Positions 44,398-57,430 of a DNA stretch of 64,000 nucleotides are shown here, piece after piece. The translations under genes and the position numbers were made by a program. Source of the stretch: Protea cynaroides (taxonomy: Eukaryota; Streptophyta; Magnoliopsida; Proteales; Proteaceae). Under the pieces are notes generated by a model. The model was not told the DNA's origin, did not search any database, and saw only the letters and a program-made list of their open reading frames with translations. The stretch is from the NCBI GenBank assembly GCA_028583415.1, contig CM053265.1:27125815-27189814 (forward strand), read 5' to 3'. Position 1 is the first letter of the stretch. Every line of letters begins with the position of its first letter.

Positions 44398-46208
44398 ACA
44401 ATGATATTACAATATAAATAATTACAAGTCTACGATTAATATCAAATAAAATTAACTAACAAGAATATATACATAACATGTGCAACCCAATTTATATCTT
44501 TGAAAAGTCAATCAAACTACACATACATCCTTCAGGACAATATGTGCATTGGTCCTTTCGATAGCTGTGCAATAACTATGAAGGTATAATGACTTCTCGA
44601 TAATCTCACAACCTTTGGGTGGATGAAAACATCCTAAAGTCAAGATCCTTCAATCATGTACATGAGTTTCTTATAATCTTTGACAACGCCACCTTTGGGT
44701 GGACAATGTCGTTCTTTGCTGCATCCATAAAAATTGAAGTTTATGTCAGTTTCACCTTTAGGTGAACACTGTACTTCTTTGCTGTAACTTGTAAATACAT
44801 AAATGTTAGATTTGAACATATTATGATTGAACCAAGGTTTCCACTTTGGTGGTCACACCAAAATCCTTACACGACAGCTACAAACCATAATATGAACAGA
44901 CTCAGACAATGTCACCTTCGGGTAAACACTGTCATTTTCTGAAGCATTTACAAAGCACATACCCTTGAATTTGAATGCATCATAATGAAACAAGGTTGCC
45001 ACTTTTGTGGTCACACCAAATTCCACCGTGATATGAACAAATCCCAATCGACAGCTCATGTGAGATATATATTTAACCATGAATGTTTAAAAAATATAAA
45101 TTTACAAGTTTAAACATTTAAATAACCATGCACAATAACTCGACAATCAATTTGGTACAATAAATTTAATAAAAATCAGCATAAAAATTGTAAATTGGAT
45201 CCCCATAGGGTATTTTTCTATAATAACATGTTTTCCAATGAATCTAAATGTATCAAAATATATACTAGATTGAAGAGCTTAAGATATAAAGTCCAATGGA
45301 ACAAATCGGAGGTCAATCCGACCTTCCTAGCTCCCACAATCGAGGTTTAATGTTGTTTTGTTAAAAGCAGAAGCCAAACAGACCCTTAAAAGTCTGTCAG
45401 GGTTTTTTTTTTTGTTCAGTTTGGTCTGCATCAGCTTGCCCAGGTTTGGCTTGGTTCGGTTCGAACTGAACCGAATATTCTTTTTTTTATATAATTACTT
45501 TGGCCCACATCGAACCACATGGCCTGAGGGCTAACTGAACCATGGTCTGGACCAACGGTTCAACCACCGAGTTATCCAGTCTACCCAATCGGGTTTTTGG
45601 GTCAAAAATCCAGATATATGGGTCGACCAAATGGGTCAAAATCTAGGGGCAATGGGTCGGGTCTATGGATCATGGATCTGGGTCAGTTAATAAGGTCTCG
45701 AGCCCTTTTGACTGGGTGACTAGGGCATAACTGCTGACCAACACGTGCCCTAACAATCTGGTCTTGGGCCACTTTGGTCTAGGTTGGTTTTGGTTTAGCC
45801 CAGCCCAGGTGAACCAAAACATCCCTGACCCCCGGGTCGACTCAGAGTAAATTTGGATTAGGGTTTTCGAGTCGACTCCGAGTGGACCTGGTGATAACTC
45901 GATCATCGCAAATAATTTTTTTTATATAAATTCCTCCCGCAAGTGAGATCCACTCGTGGCTACCGCCAGCGAGTGGTAGCATGTCCGACATCCGGCACCC
46001 ATGATTTTTATATCACCGAAACCATCTCGTTGTTCTCTTTCCAATGGTATATGGCTTGACCTATTTTGCCAGTTGAAAAAATTTCATCGGTGGAAAACTC
46101 TGACAGATCCGATCCAAAAATCAAAATTTTTCTTTTAAATATCATGGGTAGGTCTTTACAATGTTCTACCATCGATTCTAGGTTTGTATGGTTGGCTCTG
46201 ATACCAAC
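44398..46208 (-). pseudogene. Copia-2 interior, right part (leader and gag remnant)
   Basis: No intact ORF is present. Diverged direct repeats with CACCTTTGGGTGGACAATGT, CACCTTTAGGTGAACACTGT and CACCTTCGGGTAAACACTGT recur at about 44690-44930. The part at 45430-45900 is rich in GGTTCGGTTCGAACTGAACC-like words, a composition also seen in the Copia-1 leader. The tRNA-iMet primer site (minus TGGTATCAGAGCCAAC) is at 46191-46206. Confidence 0.5.
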
Positions 46209-46618
46209 TGTTAGATGTTATTATGATTAGGGTTTCAATCACACCCATCTCAATCCATACATGAATCCTAGAATACCATGGAGAAGCCATAAACAATGAA
46301 CATAAAGACATACATGTAAGTATAGAGATTAGTTATCATACACTCCAAGACGCTCCAAGCTTTGATCAAAATCCCTAGCTATAGTCTCCATAGCCTCCAG
46401 CAGATATCCTGATGTCTCTTGCTAATGGGTGCAGAGAGAACTGACTAACTGTGGCTATTGGGACTCTAACCCAATATTTATAAAATACTGCTGCAACCCT
46501 AAAACCCTTTCCACAATAGAATTAGGGTTCCCAAACCCATCTTATACCATGTGATGAACCAAACCAAATCGGTTCTACCTTGCTAATTAGACTCCCACTG
46601 AATAGCTGATTTAAGTAA
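46209..46618 (-). repeat. Copia-2 5' LTR, main fragment
   Basis: It runs from TGTTAGATGTTA to GATTTAAGTAA and matches 37740 to about 38159 of the left LTR. It is interrupted at the sequence TTTAAGTAA, which is repeated at 60227-60235 on the far side of the inserted Mutator-like element. Confidence 0.9.
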
Positions 46619-46702
46619 GAAAAAAATTCTAGCTACCACCCAAAATAGTTTTGAAACATCACCTACCACCTACACTTTTCAAAAAACATCAACTACACCC
46701 AA

Positions 46703-47497
46703 GTAACTGACGGAGGAGATTAAAATCACTATTAGACATTTTTATCCTTTTTGTTTTTAATTAGAAAATTTTAAACGCTATTAAAATGACTAATATAACC
46801 CTTTACATTTTCGTTTTATAAACAACCCAAACCCTACTCTTCTCTTCTGCGAAGAAAAACCTACGACTGCCATTGTTGAACTCTGATTTTTTTGATGGCG
46901 AAGAACTCTTCTCCTCTACGAAGAACATCTCACCGTGTAACAATCTTCTTAGCTCGACTCACCAAATAGAGCTTCGTAGCATAGAAATTTCAGAAAGAAT
47001 ACTTCGAAAGCAAAGTATTCAGATTTATAATGGAAAAAGAAAAAGAATGGTTTCAAAGACATTAAACCTAATTTCTCAATGAATTCCATGGTTTTTGATA
47101 TCGTTGCTACAAATTGAAAATAGAAGAAAACCTCAAGAATCGCCAAAGTTTTCTCTTCTTCTTTTTTTTATGCGTATAATTAAAACCAAAGTTTTCTCTT
47201 CCTCTTCCCTCATCTGAGATTCTTGTTCTATAAAGTCACTGCTCGGGACAAAGTCTGATTCCTTTTTCACTTCCCATTTTAGAAGGACTCGTCTTGGCAG
47301 CTACATTCTCCGAAGACTCATCCATTTCAATTTTTGTTGTCTTCTTCTCTACTTTCTCCGGCCAAACCCCATGGTTCCAAGTTGAGTACACCCATTGTTC
47401 TCGGCATCGAGAAGAAATCAGCTGCTAAACTTCAAGACTCATAACATTTTTCTTTACAAACACTAGACAAACAGATCTGTTCTATCAGGAGTCATTC
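46703..47497. other. Mutator-like element interior, left part
   Basis: No transposase is seen. A short ORF beginning ATGGCGAAGAACTCTTCTCC at 46894 is closed within about 70 bp. The last five bases (CATTC) are the Gypsy-2 TSD. It may carry untranslated or exon scraps of a host gene, which I cannot identify. Confidence 0.4.
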
Positions 47498-49845
47498 TGT
47501 AAGACCCGCACTCCACTAACTTGATCTAACCGTGCCGTGCCAGGTCTTCCCATCATTCCTGAACCAAGTGGACCGAGCGTGTGAAGATATATCACAAGCC
47601 AGGCATGGGAATCGAGTTAAAAACACTAAAATCATACCTAAGGTCGCATGCCTGGGTAGGTATGGTTGACCATAAGGAAGGGAACCAGAAATCTCAAATC
47701 CAGAACCCCAAGGTCAATGATTTCGACCCTACGATCGACGGTTTATGCGACCGTATGATCGACCGTGAGAACCCAAATCAAACTTCGAGTTTTGAAAACT
47801 TTCCTAAACTAAGGGATTGCTTTCCTAATTGAAAGATGACTTTATATGGAGAGTTTTCCTCTAAATAAAGGACGTCCCTCAGCCCTTTTTCACTCTTTTA
47901 GAACATTAGTAAACCCTAGAGAAAGAGAAAGAATAGAAGAAAGAAAAGGAGAAGAAGAAAAAGGTAAGGAGAAGAATTTACTAAGAAGAGATTGGCTCTC
48001 TATCATAGGCAAAGGTATGAAACGAATCTCTAGAGATGTAAACTCTAGGAATAAAACTTCTATGAAAGATAGACAATATCAACCTATTATGATCTATGTG
48101 ATTTCCTTGAGAAAATCCCAAGGAGAACCATGAGGACTGAATTTGATGATTAGGGTTGATAAGAAATTACTAATTATGGCCATAGGAATACCTTAGAATA
48201 AATCCCATTGAAGAACAGAAGAATTGACCCAGGAAGAACTCGAATTTCATGTAGACTATGACCAGAAATCTCAAGGTCGCAGCAACGGTCGACCATAGCA
48301 TTACCAATATGACCAGAGGATCGACCATAGGCATTCGGAAAGATTTCAGAAATCATATGGTCGCAGCTACGGTCGCACCATATGCAACCGTAAGGTATCG
48401 ATCGTAGACAGTAAGCTCGATAGAGCATGAGACCATAGGACTAATCATACACCTATCAGTGCTCTGTTTCGATTTTTGACTACTGTAACAATGTCACATA
48501 TGAACCCTAACTTAAATTCATATAACTTTTAGGTTGTTAAATCAATTCAAAGAGAATTTTAAGGCTTGGAAGGACATCGAGTATTGCTAACAGGTGAGGG
48601 AACAAGACCTAAACTAATTGGATAATAACAAACTGTTTATTTTTATGGAGTCCAATGCCATGATTGATTCAATGCGTGTATGCTTATAATGTGCATCTCA
48701 CATGTCATCCAATATTTCTGCTATTACTGTTCATGCATATTTAATTTCGTTTATTTATAACATGATGATGATGATGATGCTAAGAATAGGCATGTGAATG
48801 TATGTGTGTGGTTGGTGTATTGGATGTGAGTGGAGCATCAGAGGGAGGACGTGGCATGGTGGTCTTTGACCTCATTACCAAACTCTAGCTCTATCTTTAC
48901 TCAAGTCTTGCCCACTAACATCATCGTATCGCCATTACCTTAGCAGAACTATTACGTCATAGGGCATCAGGGGAGGTGGTCTCGGACCGTGTGGTCTCTG
49001 AGTCTACTGGGGGGGCCTTAGCTCTATCTCTATGGACGTATTGAGGGATGCTAGGGTGAGGTCTTGGATACACTATATGACATTAGGATTGGTTAGTTGT
49101 GAGCCCAGTTTGCAAGCCCTCGCCAATAAGGGCTTACGTGTTAGTATGGGTAGGGCATCAGGGGATGTATTGGCGGTGTTTGATCCGGACACTTTAGCTC
49201 TATCTCTATTCCTTGGTGGGTGCATGTAGGACGACAATGGTGTTTGATCCATTAAGCGGATTCATACACTCGTGTATAGAGGTGCGGGGGCCACCAAACC
49301 TTTCTATAGCATATTGCAAACTTATAAACCAGACCAAAGATATGAATTGAATGTATGCATATGTTTGTTGCATTATTTTGTTTGCTTACTGAGCCGTGAT
49401 GTGTGCTCACCCTTTCGACGTCAAATATTTTTAGTTGATGATGCAGGTCCTACCGTTGAAGAATATATGAATACGCCAACATATGGACACGTTGTTGCGA
49501 TAAACGTAGAAGCTAAAAAATATGTGCATGATTCATCATGCGAGTGTAACCAATGTATTTTTGCTTAAGTTTAGTTATAATTTGAACATCAGTATGTAAT
49601 TGATTATTTATTTTTATGTCTTGTGGTTTGGAGATAATTGAATTAAATACTTATTTATCACTGTTAGACTCTCAGTTCATTATCTGTAAGACTTTCGCTT
49701 ATTTGTTTAATACCTCTGATTATTAATGTGAAATGTGTGTGTGGTTTGATATGGTGGGTACGACCTATACGAGATCCTGGGTGAACCATTGGTTTATTGG
49801 CGGTTCATCACACCATTCTGGTTAGACTAGAATTGGGGTGTGACA
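47498..49845 (+). repeat. Gypsy-2 5' LTR
   Basis: 2348 bp from TGTAAGACCCGCACTCC to GGGGTGTGACA. The TATA element reads CTCTAAATAAAGG (about 47859-47871), changed from CTCTATATAAAGG in the 3' LTR. Motif clusters are at about 47644-47770 and 48270-48418. ORFs inside are not genes. Confidence 0.95.
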
Positions 49846-49848
49846 ACT

Positions 49849-49860
49849 TGGTATCAGAGC
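49849..49860 (+). other. Primer-binding site of Gypsy-2 (tRNA-iMet)
   Basis: TGGTATCAGAGC begins three bases after the 5' LTR end, a perfect 12-base match to the tRNA-iMet site used by most plant LTR retrotransposons. Confidence 0.95.
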
Positions 49861-50020
49861 ATCTCAGGTTCTACCCATTGACCTAACTACTTCCACATGA
49901 GTCATGAACTGAGTTAGGATAAAATTTAAAAACTGTAATAAGAACACACCATAAGCACCTGTATTGTATGAGACATAAACTAAGAAAGAGAATAATACAC
50001 ATATATAAAGGAGAAATCAG

Positions 50021-50145
<125 letters not shown>

Positions 50146-50317
50146 GAATAAAAACAAGACAAATGTACATCAAATTCAGAGTACGGTCCATAATCCGCAC
50201 AGGTTACTCAGAGTATAAAAGGGAAAAAGATATAAATGGCAATCATGGAGCTGGAGGTGCTGGAGGAGGAGGTGCCTCACGATCTCTATCGTAGTCCTCA
50301 GCATATACTCTCGTGAG

Positions 50318-51458
50318 CTAGGCCACCTGAGTCTGAGTCTCTCGGAGACTAGCCGTCAGATCAGATACCCACTGGTTTGTAGAGCGTTGGGCATCTGGAA
50401 GCTCTCCTACTCTCCAATCAGTCATGCGCTGAGCCTCTTTAATCTCACGTAACAGTCCCATCATGTCATCTAGTAGTGGGCGTGAAGGGCTAGCTGAATG
50501 GGAGGCCCTAGAAGGGCCAACTCCAGTAGAATGTTGTGGCGATGGAGGAGGGATGGCATCCACATCCATGTACATCAAATCATCATCCTCCTCATCATCA
50601 CCCTCATGTGCCTCTGCTGCTGCTGCTGTCGCCTCTGCATCTGCTACCGCTACCCGAGTAAGAGGACGTCTCATAGCATTCCTCTCATCATTACTGACAT
50701 GTATCTCTCTCATGCCCATCCTACTGATGGCCTCCCAATCAAGGTCAGCTGAGAAGGTGCCCTTAAGGATCCTCTCATCCACTAAGTCCACCTGTAGACG
50801 AGTCAGGAAACGTAGCTCTGTGCATAGTCCGAAGAATAATATATAGGAGGCAAACAAGCTGCCTAGTACAGATACAGTACAGCAGGTACTGAGTCAGCTG
50901 TGAGATAATCTCGTAGTGTTCGCCCTGGAAAATAAGATTATGTGGGATAATCTTACAATAAACCCATAGCTCTGGACGCAGGTTGACTGCTTTCATCTCC
51001 CAGCGGTCATCCCAAAGAATCTGATTATCTATTTCTGCACGCACCTGTGTAGATAGAAACTATGGCTCCCTGGGTGCATAGTAAACCAACTGACCATCAT
51101 TGGAAATGCCTAGGAGATCAACCAACTCTTGACAGTTAAAAGAGATCGGAACCCCTTTCACCCAGCTGGTGATCCGAAACTCTCTACCCCTGTCAACATC
51201 TTCTAAGTCACCCTCTACCTGTAGGTGACAGTAGAATTGTTTGACCAAGCCCGGGTGAGTGCAAGCCTAGTACAAGATCACTGAAAGCCAACCCATGTCA
51301 CCAAACGCCCTTTCCACATCAAACAGGGCTAAATGGGCTAGGTTCACACACCAACCCCCTTCCACTTTCTTTCGGTCAAACCAAGGATATTGCACCTCTG
51401 CTTCAACAGACCTGAAGTGTAGTGGGTCATGAACTTGAGGAACCTTAGTGCGAACCAT
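50318..51458 (-). pseudogene. Antisense accessory ORF of Gypsy-2 (broken)
   Basis: Homologue of the Gypsy-1 antisense ORF. It starts at ATG 51458 (MVRTKVPQVHDPLHFRSVEA), two TAG stops fall at 51267-51269 and 51060-51062, and a frameshift lies near 50850. Shared blocks are FDVERAFGDMGWLSVI, TSWVKGVPISFN with LVDLLGI, LRPELWVYCKIIPHNLI, YEIISQLTQYLLYCICT and DLDWEAISRMGM. It also ends with an Ala-rich run, an acidic patch (EGDDEEDDDLMYMD), a Pro/Ser linker and a possible helix (DDMMGLLREIKEAQRM). The domain order is the same as in Gypsy-1, though the sequence is diverged. The function is unknown. Confidence 0.78.
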
Positions 51459-51463
51459 GATAA

Positions 51464-51891
51464 CTGCAAGAGAAGAAAATAAGAAAAACAAGATAAATTT
51501 AAAAATTTGACAGCATAACGACGTAAAATAGGATAAAGCCTCACTTTTCACCCAAACATTTGGGTAGGAGGACTTACATAGGTCCCAAACCATCCTGCAA
51601 GGCATATACAATTGGAAATTTAAACTAGGTAGGTCGAATTTGAAGAAATTTTGACAATTGGGAAAACCCCCAAAATTTAGGTCAAAAATAGAAAATTTGA
51701 AAATTTCACCAAACCAACCGATGAAACTCGAATTTTCTTGAGGGCTTTCATCCATTAGGTAGCCAATAGCAATAACCCCCAATAAAAATCAAATTTTTAA
51801 TGTCAGAAAAATATTAATTTGAAGAAAACCCTACAAATGGCAAAAACCCTAGGTATGAAAGCTTAAAAATGGAGAAAAGTAGAGAACATAC
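51464..51891 (-). other. Candidate 5'-leader intron of the antisense ORF (Gypsy-2)
   Basis: Minus strand. The donor is TTGAG|GTATGTTC at 51891; the acceptor TTCTCTTGCAG| ends at 51464, five bases before the ATG (428 bp). Size and place match the Gypsy-1 candidate (436 bp). Confidence 0.65.
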
Positions 51892-52055
51892 CTCAAGGAA
51901 TGGAATGAAGATCGTGGATCGATGGAAAAATCACCAAGTTCGTACGGTAGACATTGTAGCAACTCAGTGGTGGCGAGTTGAGTTGTGACCGTAGGAAAGG
52001 AAAGGAGAATGAGAGGGAAAAATCTCGAAAACAGGTTTAAAAACCTGATTTTGAA

Positions 52056-52190
52056 CCATACGGTCGCACAATTCAACCAAAACCATCGACGCATGATCGA
52101 CCATAGGGTCTCGGTAAGTTGCTAGGATTTTGAATGTCTCACCGATGGTCGCACAACATGACACCGTAGGCCATCGATCGTATGACTGAC
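52056..52190. promoter_or_regulatory. Internal GGTCGCA motif cluster upstream of the antisense gene (Gypsy-2)
   Basis: ATACGGTCGCACAA, CCATCGACGCATGATCGACC, CGATGGTCGCACAAC, ACCGTAGGCCATCGATCG and related words lie just upstream of a pyrimidine-rich leader (minus, about 52010-51975) and the 5' exon of the antisense ORF. The wording matches the Gypsy-2 LTR clusters, not the ACCGGT form of Gypsy-1. Confidence 0.55.
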
Positions 52191-52336
52191 TGTTGTCTGC
52201 ATTTTGATTCTGTCCAAACTTTTGCCTATTAATTTTGTTCTTCTCTCGCTTTCCATTGTGAGACTAACCCAATACTACCATTCTATTTTGTCTCACATGT
52301 GTAGCTTTGCCAATAACACACCACCCAAGAGTTTAA

Positions 52337-53625
52337 ATGGCTGGGTGTAAAGTAAGCAGAAGGAGACAGAATGCAAACCCATCTCCACCACCTTTGGAGA
52401 CTAATGACAACGAAGGTTAGCAAGGACAGGAAGAAAATATTGGAGCTCAGAATGCTGCACCTCAGAATGTTCACACCCAAGTCAATCCAATCAACTTACC
52501 TACACCACCTATGGATTTGGCTACTGTGGTGATGAATTTGACATAATAAATGCAGCATATACAGCAAATGCAAGCCAACATGCAAGCTGCTATGGAAATT
52601 GCTTTCCCAGTTGCAAACACAACATCTCTACCTGCAAGACAAACTAGTACTGCACCTGGTGGTAGCAACACTGTACCCAAGCACTGCAAACACCAGCAGT
52701 ACAAGGCCAAGTGCAAAACCCTGAAGCACCGCAAGGTGGGTATAACCAAGGTAATTATCAGTACCAACCACCTATGTATGGGGCATATGCACAGTATCAG
52801 CTTGATCACTCCAGACTGATCGAGCCTTTCCTGAAGTTGAAGCCGAAGGAATTCAAAAAGCCGTCAGATTCTTTGTTGCCAGCTCACTGGATCGATGAAA
52901 TGGAAAGAAACTTTATGATGATGAACATAAATGAAGAAGAAAAGGTATTATGTGCCACATTATGTTAAAAGGTGATGCACACCACTGGTGGAAATCAACT
53001 AGAAGCTATCTGTTAACAAAGCACGCCCAACTGACGTGGGTTATTTATAAAGAAGCTTTCTTCGAGAAGCATTTTCCAAGGAGTTTCAGAGATCAAATGG
53101 AAAAGGAATTTCTGAATCTGTATCAAGGACAAATGTCAGTAGACGCTTATTAGCACCGTTATGAAGAACTATTCTTCTTTGCTCCCTCTAGCATGCAGGA
53201 GAAAAATACCAAAACCCAAAGGTTCGTCATGGGACTTAGGGGAAGTATCCGTGAGCATGTATTGGGACTGGAAAATAAGATTTATAATGAAGCAGTACAG
53301 ATTGCTTGAGTACTAGAATCGAGCCAAAGGGAAAGTTATTTTGCTCAAAACGAAGGTATAAAGAGGCCCAATGGAAACTCATACAACGAAGGGAACCCAA
53401 AGACATTTAAACCCTTTCGTACTCAAGGCTTCAATGTTGCAGCCAAGACTACTCCGACAGCCCAACCTCAATAGAAGTAAAGTAATGCTGGAGTCAAATG
53501 CTTCAATTGCTATCAAGTAGGACATTATTCAAGAGAGTGCCCTAAGCCAAGGAAGCAGCTACAGCAAGAAAAGGTTTATGCAGTTACATCTGAGGATACT
53601 GTCGCATGGCCTGATGTGGTCACAT
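52337..53625 (+). pseudogene. gag: Gypsy-2 gag (broken)
   Basis: It starts at ATG 52337 (MAGCKVSRRRQNAN). A Gln/Pro-rich N-terminal part follows, then a frameshift near 52710. The core has RLIEPFLKLKPKEF, WIDEMERNFMMM, DAHHWWKSTRSYL and FRDQMEKEFLNLYQ, and an intact CCHC knuckle CFNCYQVGHYSREC is at 53499-53540. Stops include TAG at 53151-53153 and several before the knuckle; another frameshift lies near 52955. It ends at the gag/protease intron candidate. Confidence 0.9.
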
Positions 53626-53694
53626 GTATGACCTGAACCTTTCATTTTGTACTACCTTGTGTAAGCATGTAGACTAAATTAAATCAAATCACAG
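53626..53694 (+). other. Candidate spliceosomal intron between gag and protease (Gypsy-2)
   Basis: 69 bp from CACAT|GTATGACC to AATCACAG|GTATCG. It is U-rich, with a branch-point-like CTAAATTAAAT before the acceptor. Excision joins DVVTC to IVPINGLAARVLFDSGA in frame. Retention introduces TGA and TAG in frame. Its position equals that of the 86-bp candidate in Gypsy-1. Confidence 0.65.
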
Positions 53695-56600
53695 GTATCG
53701 TACCTATTAATGGCTTAGCCGCCAGAGTACTCTTTGACTCTGGAGCTACTCATTCTTTTATATGTGTGGTTTGGAAAGAAGTTAAATCTACCCCTCAGAC
53801 CTTTAGACTACAAACTGCTTGTACAATCACCTATAGGATTAGAAGTGGAATTAGACAAAGGTTATGGACCATGTCCAGTTCATATCGGCGAGAAGATTTT
53901 GGATGCAACCTTAATCCAACTCGAGATGGAAAACTTTGACGTTATCTTGGGAATGGATTGGTTAGCTCAGCACTCCATAAACCTATTATGTGCAGAAAAG
54001 AAACTTACAATTAAAGACAAGGAAGGAGCAGAGTTTAGTTTTGCGGGAACCAAACTTCCCCGTAAATGAAAACTCATTCTCTCTGCATTAAAGGCTAAAA
54101 AAGGCCTTGAGAAAGGAGGAATTGGGTATCTAGTATCTGTGGTCGACCTCACTAAGGAAGCACCACGAATGGAGGATATTGAAGTTGTGCGTGAATTTCT
54201 AGATGTATTTCTTGAGGAACTACCAGGACTACCACCTCACCGTGTGACAGAGTTCGTTATAGATCTTATACCCGAAGCCGCACCAGTATCGAAAGCACCC
54301 TATTGAATGGTTCCTATTGAACTGAAGAAACTAAAGATACAATTACATGAATTACTGGCCAAGGGTTATATTAGACCCAACATATCACCATGGGAGCGCT
54401 AGTATTATTCATGAAAAAGAAGGACGGTAGCATTCGACTGTGTATAGATTATCGAGAATTGATTAAGCTCACAATCAAGAATCGATACCTGTTGCCTCGG
54501 ATCGATGACTTGTTCGATCAGTTGCAAGGTGCTAAAGTGTTCTCCAAAATTGATCTTCGATCAAGATACCATCAGTTGAAGATTAAGGAAGGTGATATTC
54601 CAAAGACAGCATTTAAAACCAGATATGGATATTATGAATTTTTAGTCATGTCTTTTGGATTGACTAATGCACCCGTAACTTTTATGGAACTCATGAATCA
54701 GGTATTCCACAATATGTTGGATACGTCAGTCATTGTATTTATTGACGACATACTAGTTTACTCTAAGGACAAAGAAACTCATGTCACAAATCTAAGAGCC
54801 GCTCTACAGTGACTAAGAAAGGAAAAGTTTTACGCAAAATTTACAAAGTGTAAGTTCTAGCTAAATGAAGTCGTTTTCATAGGCCATGTTATATCCGCTG
54901 AAGGAATTAAAGTGGATCCTAGCAAGATTGAAGCCATTGTGAAATGGAAAGCACCTAAGAATGTTGCAGAAATCAAAAGTTTCTTAGGTTTAGTTGGTTA
55001 CTATCAACGATTCATGGAAGATTACTTTAGAATCGTTGTACCTCTCACCAGTCTGACAAAGAAAGGAGAAAATTTTGTTTGGACCGATAAATGTGAAGAG
55101 TATTTTTAAACATTGAAGGCTAGATTGATATCAGCTCCCATCTTGACTATTCCAATCCCAGGACAACCATTTACCTTGTACACTGATACGTCTGGGTTAG
55201 GTTTGGGATGTGTGCTTATGCAAGGAGAACAAGTAATTGCGTATGCCTCAAGACAACTGAAGACACATGAGAAGAACTATCCCACTCATGACATGAAATT
55301 AGCAGCGGTGGTACTTGCTGTCAAGATATGGAGACATTATTTGTATGGAGAGAAATTTCAGATTAAATTAAATCATAAGAGTCTCACTCATCTTTTTAAT
55401 CAGAAGGAGTTGAACATGAGACAAAGAAGATGGCTGAAATTATTGATATTGCATATCCAGTATTATCTAGGAAAAGCTAATGTAGTTGCTGATGCACTAA
55501 GTAGGAAAGCAATGACAGAATCCCAAGAAAAGTTAGTGTAAATGCTGTGGCGTGTGTCACAGGGAGAGTATTTAATTACGGTAAAGAGCAGTTCGTGATT
55601 GATATTCCGAATGAATCAACTGACCAAGGGTTTATTCATCTATTCTCAAATATGTTTGCTACATTAAAGATTGTACCTGATCTATTAGACGAAGTGAAAG
55701 TCGCTATTAAATTAGACCCTTATTTGAGAATGGTGCAAGACCTTGAAAAAGGTAGGACTACTCCCGAGTTCACCTTGGATGTTGAAAAGGTATTAAGATA
55801 CAAAGGAAGGGTATGTTTTCCTGAAAATGAAGACTTGGATATTAGACACAGACTAATGAAGGAAGCTCACACCACAACTTATTTGGTACATCCGAGAAGT
55901 ACGAAGATGTATCATGATCTGAAGAAACTATATTGGTGGAGAGGAATGAAAGCGGATATAGCTAAATTTGTGTCTCAATGCTATAATTGTCAGCAAGTAA
56001 AGGCGGAAAGGCAAAGACCTGTAGGATTATTGCAGCCACTACCAGAACCAGCATGGAAATGGGACTGCATCACTATAGACTTCGTCACCGGGTTACCATT
56101 GACTCTCCGAGTAGTTGACACAGTCTGGGTGAATGTGGATCGTTTGACCAAGACAGCTTGTTTCATAGCTATACGACCTCAGTATACCCTAGAGAGGTTA
56201 GCTAAGCTATATGTGGATAATATTGTCAGATTACATGGTGTACCTAAAAGCATTGTGTCCGACAGAGACCCATGCTTTACCTCAAAGTTTTGGGAAGGAT
56301 TATAGAAGGCTATGGGTACAACATTGAAGTTTAGTACTGCATTCCATCCTCAGACAGACAGACAGTCGGAGCGTACTAATCAGATTTTAGAAGACATGCT
56401 TCGAGCTTGTGTCATTGATTTCAAAGGATCATGGGATGAGAAATTACCATTGATTGAGTTCGCTTATAACAACAGCTATCAAGCGACTATACAGATGTCA
56501 CCCTATGAAGCATTGTATGGTAGGAAATGTCAAACTCCTTTGTTTTGGAATGAAGTTGGAGAACGAAATATTATTGGACTAGAGTTTGTTGAAGAGACTT

Positions 56601-57133
56601 GTCGAGTAGTTGACATTATCAAGGAAAGAGTCCGAATAGCTCAGAACCGTCAGAAACAATATGCAGATAATCGACGTATAGATCGAATTCACCATAGGTG
56701 ATACGGTATTTCGAAAAATATCTCATATGCGTGGTTTGAAAAGGTTTGGACAGAAGGGAAAACTGTGTCCCAGATATATTGGACCTTATTAAGTTCTAGA
56801 TAGACATGGAAAGTAGTATATCAGTTAGCACTACCACCATCCATGTCAAGTGTGCATGATGTATTTCATATCTCATTACTGAAGAAGTACGTCAGAGGTC
56901 CAACACACGTGTTAACAACGGATCCACCGGATTTAACTGAAGATTTGACGTTCGAAGTAGTACCTTTTGAGATCATTAGCCGGAAGGTGCAACGACTTCG
57001 CAACCGCGACATTTACTACGTTAAGGTTACTTGGAGAAGCCAAAATGTAGAAGAAATTACATGGGAAGAAGAGAACGCTATGCGGAAGCAATATTCTCAC
57101 CTATTCGACTCGGAACGTATGTGTAAATTTTGA
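53695..57133 (+). pseudogene. pol: Gypsy-2 pol: protease, RT, RNase H, integrase, chromodomain (broken)
   Basis: Protease DSGATHSF is at about 53735, with a frameshift just after. RT is at about 54340-54900 with FIDDILVYSKD near 54740. RNase H is at about 55155-55400 (FTLYTDTSGLG, NHKSLTHLF). Integrase is at about 55850-56700, with zinc-finger residues CYNCQQVKAERQRP and core landmarks IDFVTGLP, SDRDPCFTSKFW and FHPQTDRQSER. The chromodomain-like end (YVKVTWRSQNVEEITWEEEN) stops at 57133. Breaks include TGA at 54067-54069, 54304-54306 and 54810-54812, TAG at 54858-54860, TAA at 55107-55109, TAG at 56303-56305 and frameshifts near 54385, 55540 and 56700. Confidence 0.93.
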
Positions 57134-57149
57134 AGATGAAATTTATATA

Positions 57150-57161
57150 AGAGGGGGGAGT
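57150..57161 (+). other. Polypurine tract of Gypsy-2
   Basis: AAGAGGGGGGAGT lies directly before the 3' LTR, the site where plus-strand DNA synthesis starts. Confidence 0.85.
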
Positions 57162-57305
57162 TGTAAGACCCGCACTCCACTAACTTGGTCTAACCGTGTC
57201 GTGCCAGGTCTTCCCATCATTCCTGGACCAAGTAGACCGAGCGTGTGAAGATAAATCACAAACCAGGTATGAGAATCGAGTTAAAAACACTAAAAACATA
57301 CCTAA

Positions 57306-57430
57306 AGTCGCATGCCTGGGTAGGTATGGTCGACCATGAGGAAGGGAACCAAAAATCTCAAATCCAGAACCCCAAGGTCGATTATTTAGACCCTACGATC
57401 GACGGTTTATGCGACCGTATGATTGACCGT
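57306..57430. promoter_or_regulatory. GGTCGAC/CGATCGAC motif cluster upstream of TATA (Gypsy-2)
   Basis: The words AAAGTCGCATGCC, TATGGTCGACCATGAGG, AAGGTCGATT, ACGATCGACGG, TGCGACCGTATG and ATTGACCGTG lie within about 125 bp, ending some 95 bp before the TATA box. The 5' LTR has the same set at 47644-47770. Confidence 0.55.

Noticed and set aside
50318..50857. Acidic 179-codon ORF considered as a separate host gene
   Set aside because: It aligns in order with the C-terminal half of the Gypsy-1 antisense ORF and is its broken homologue.
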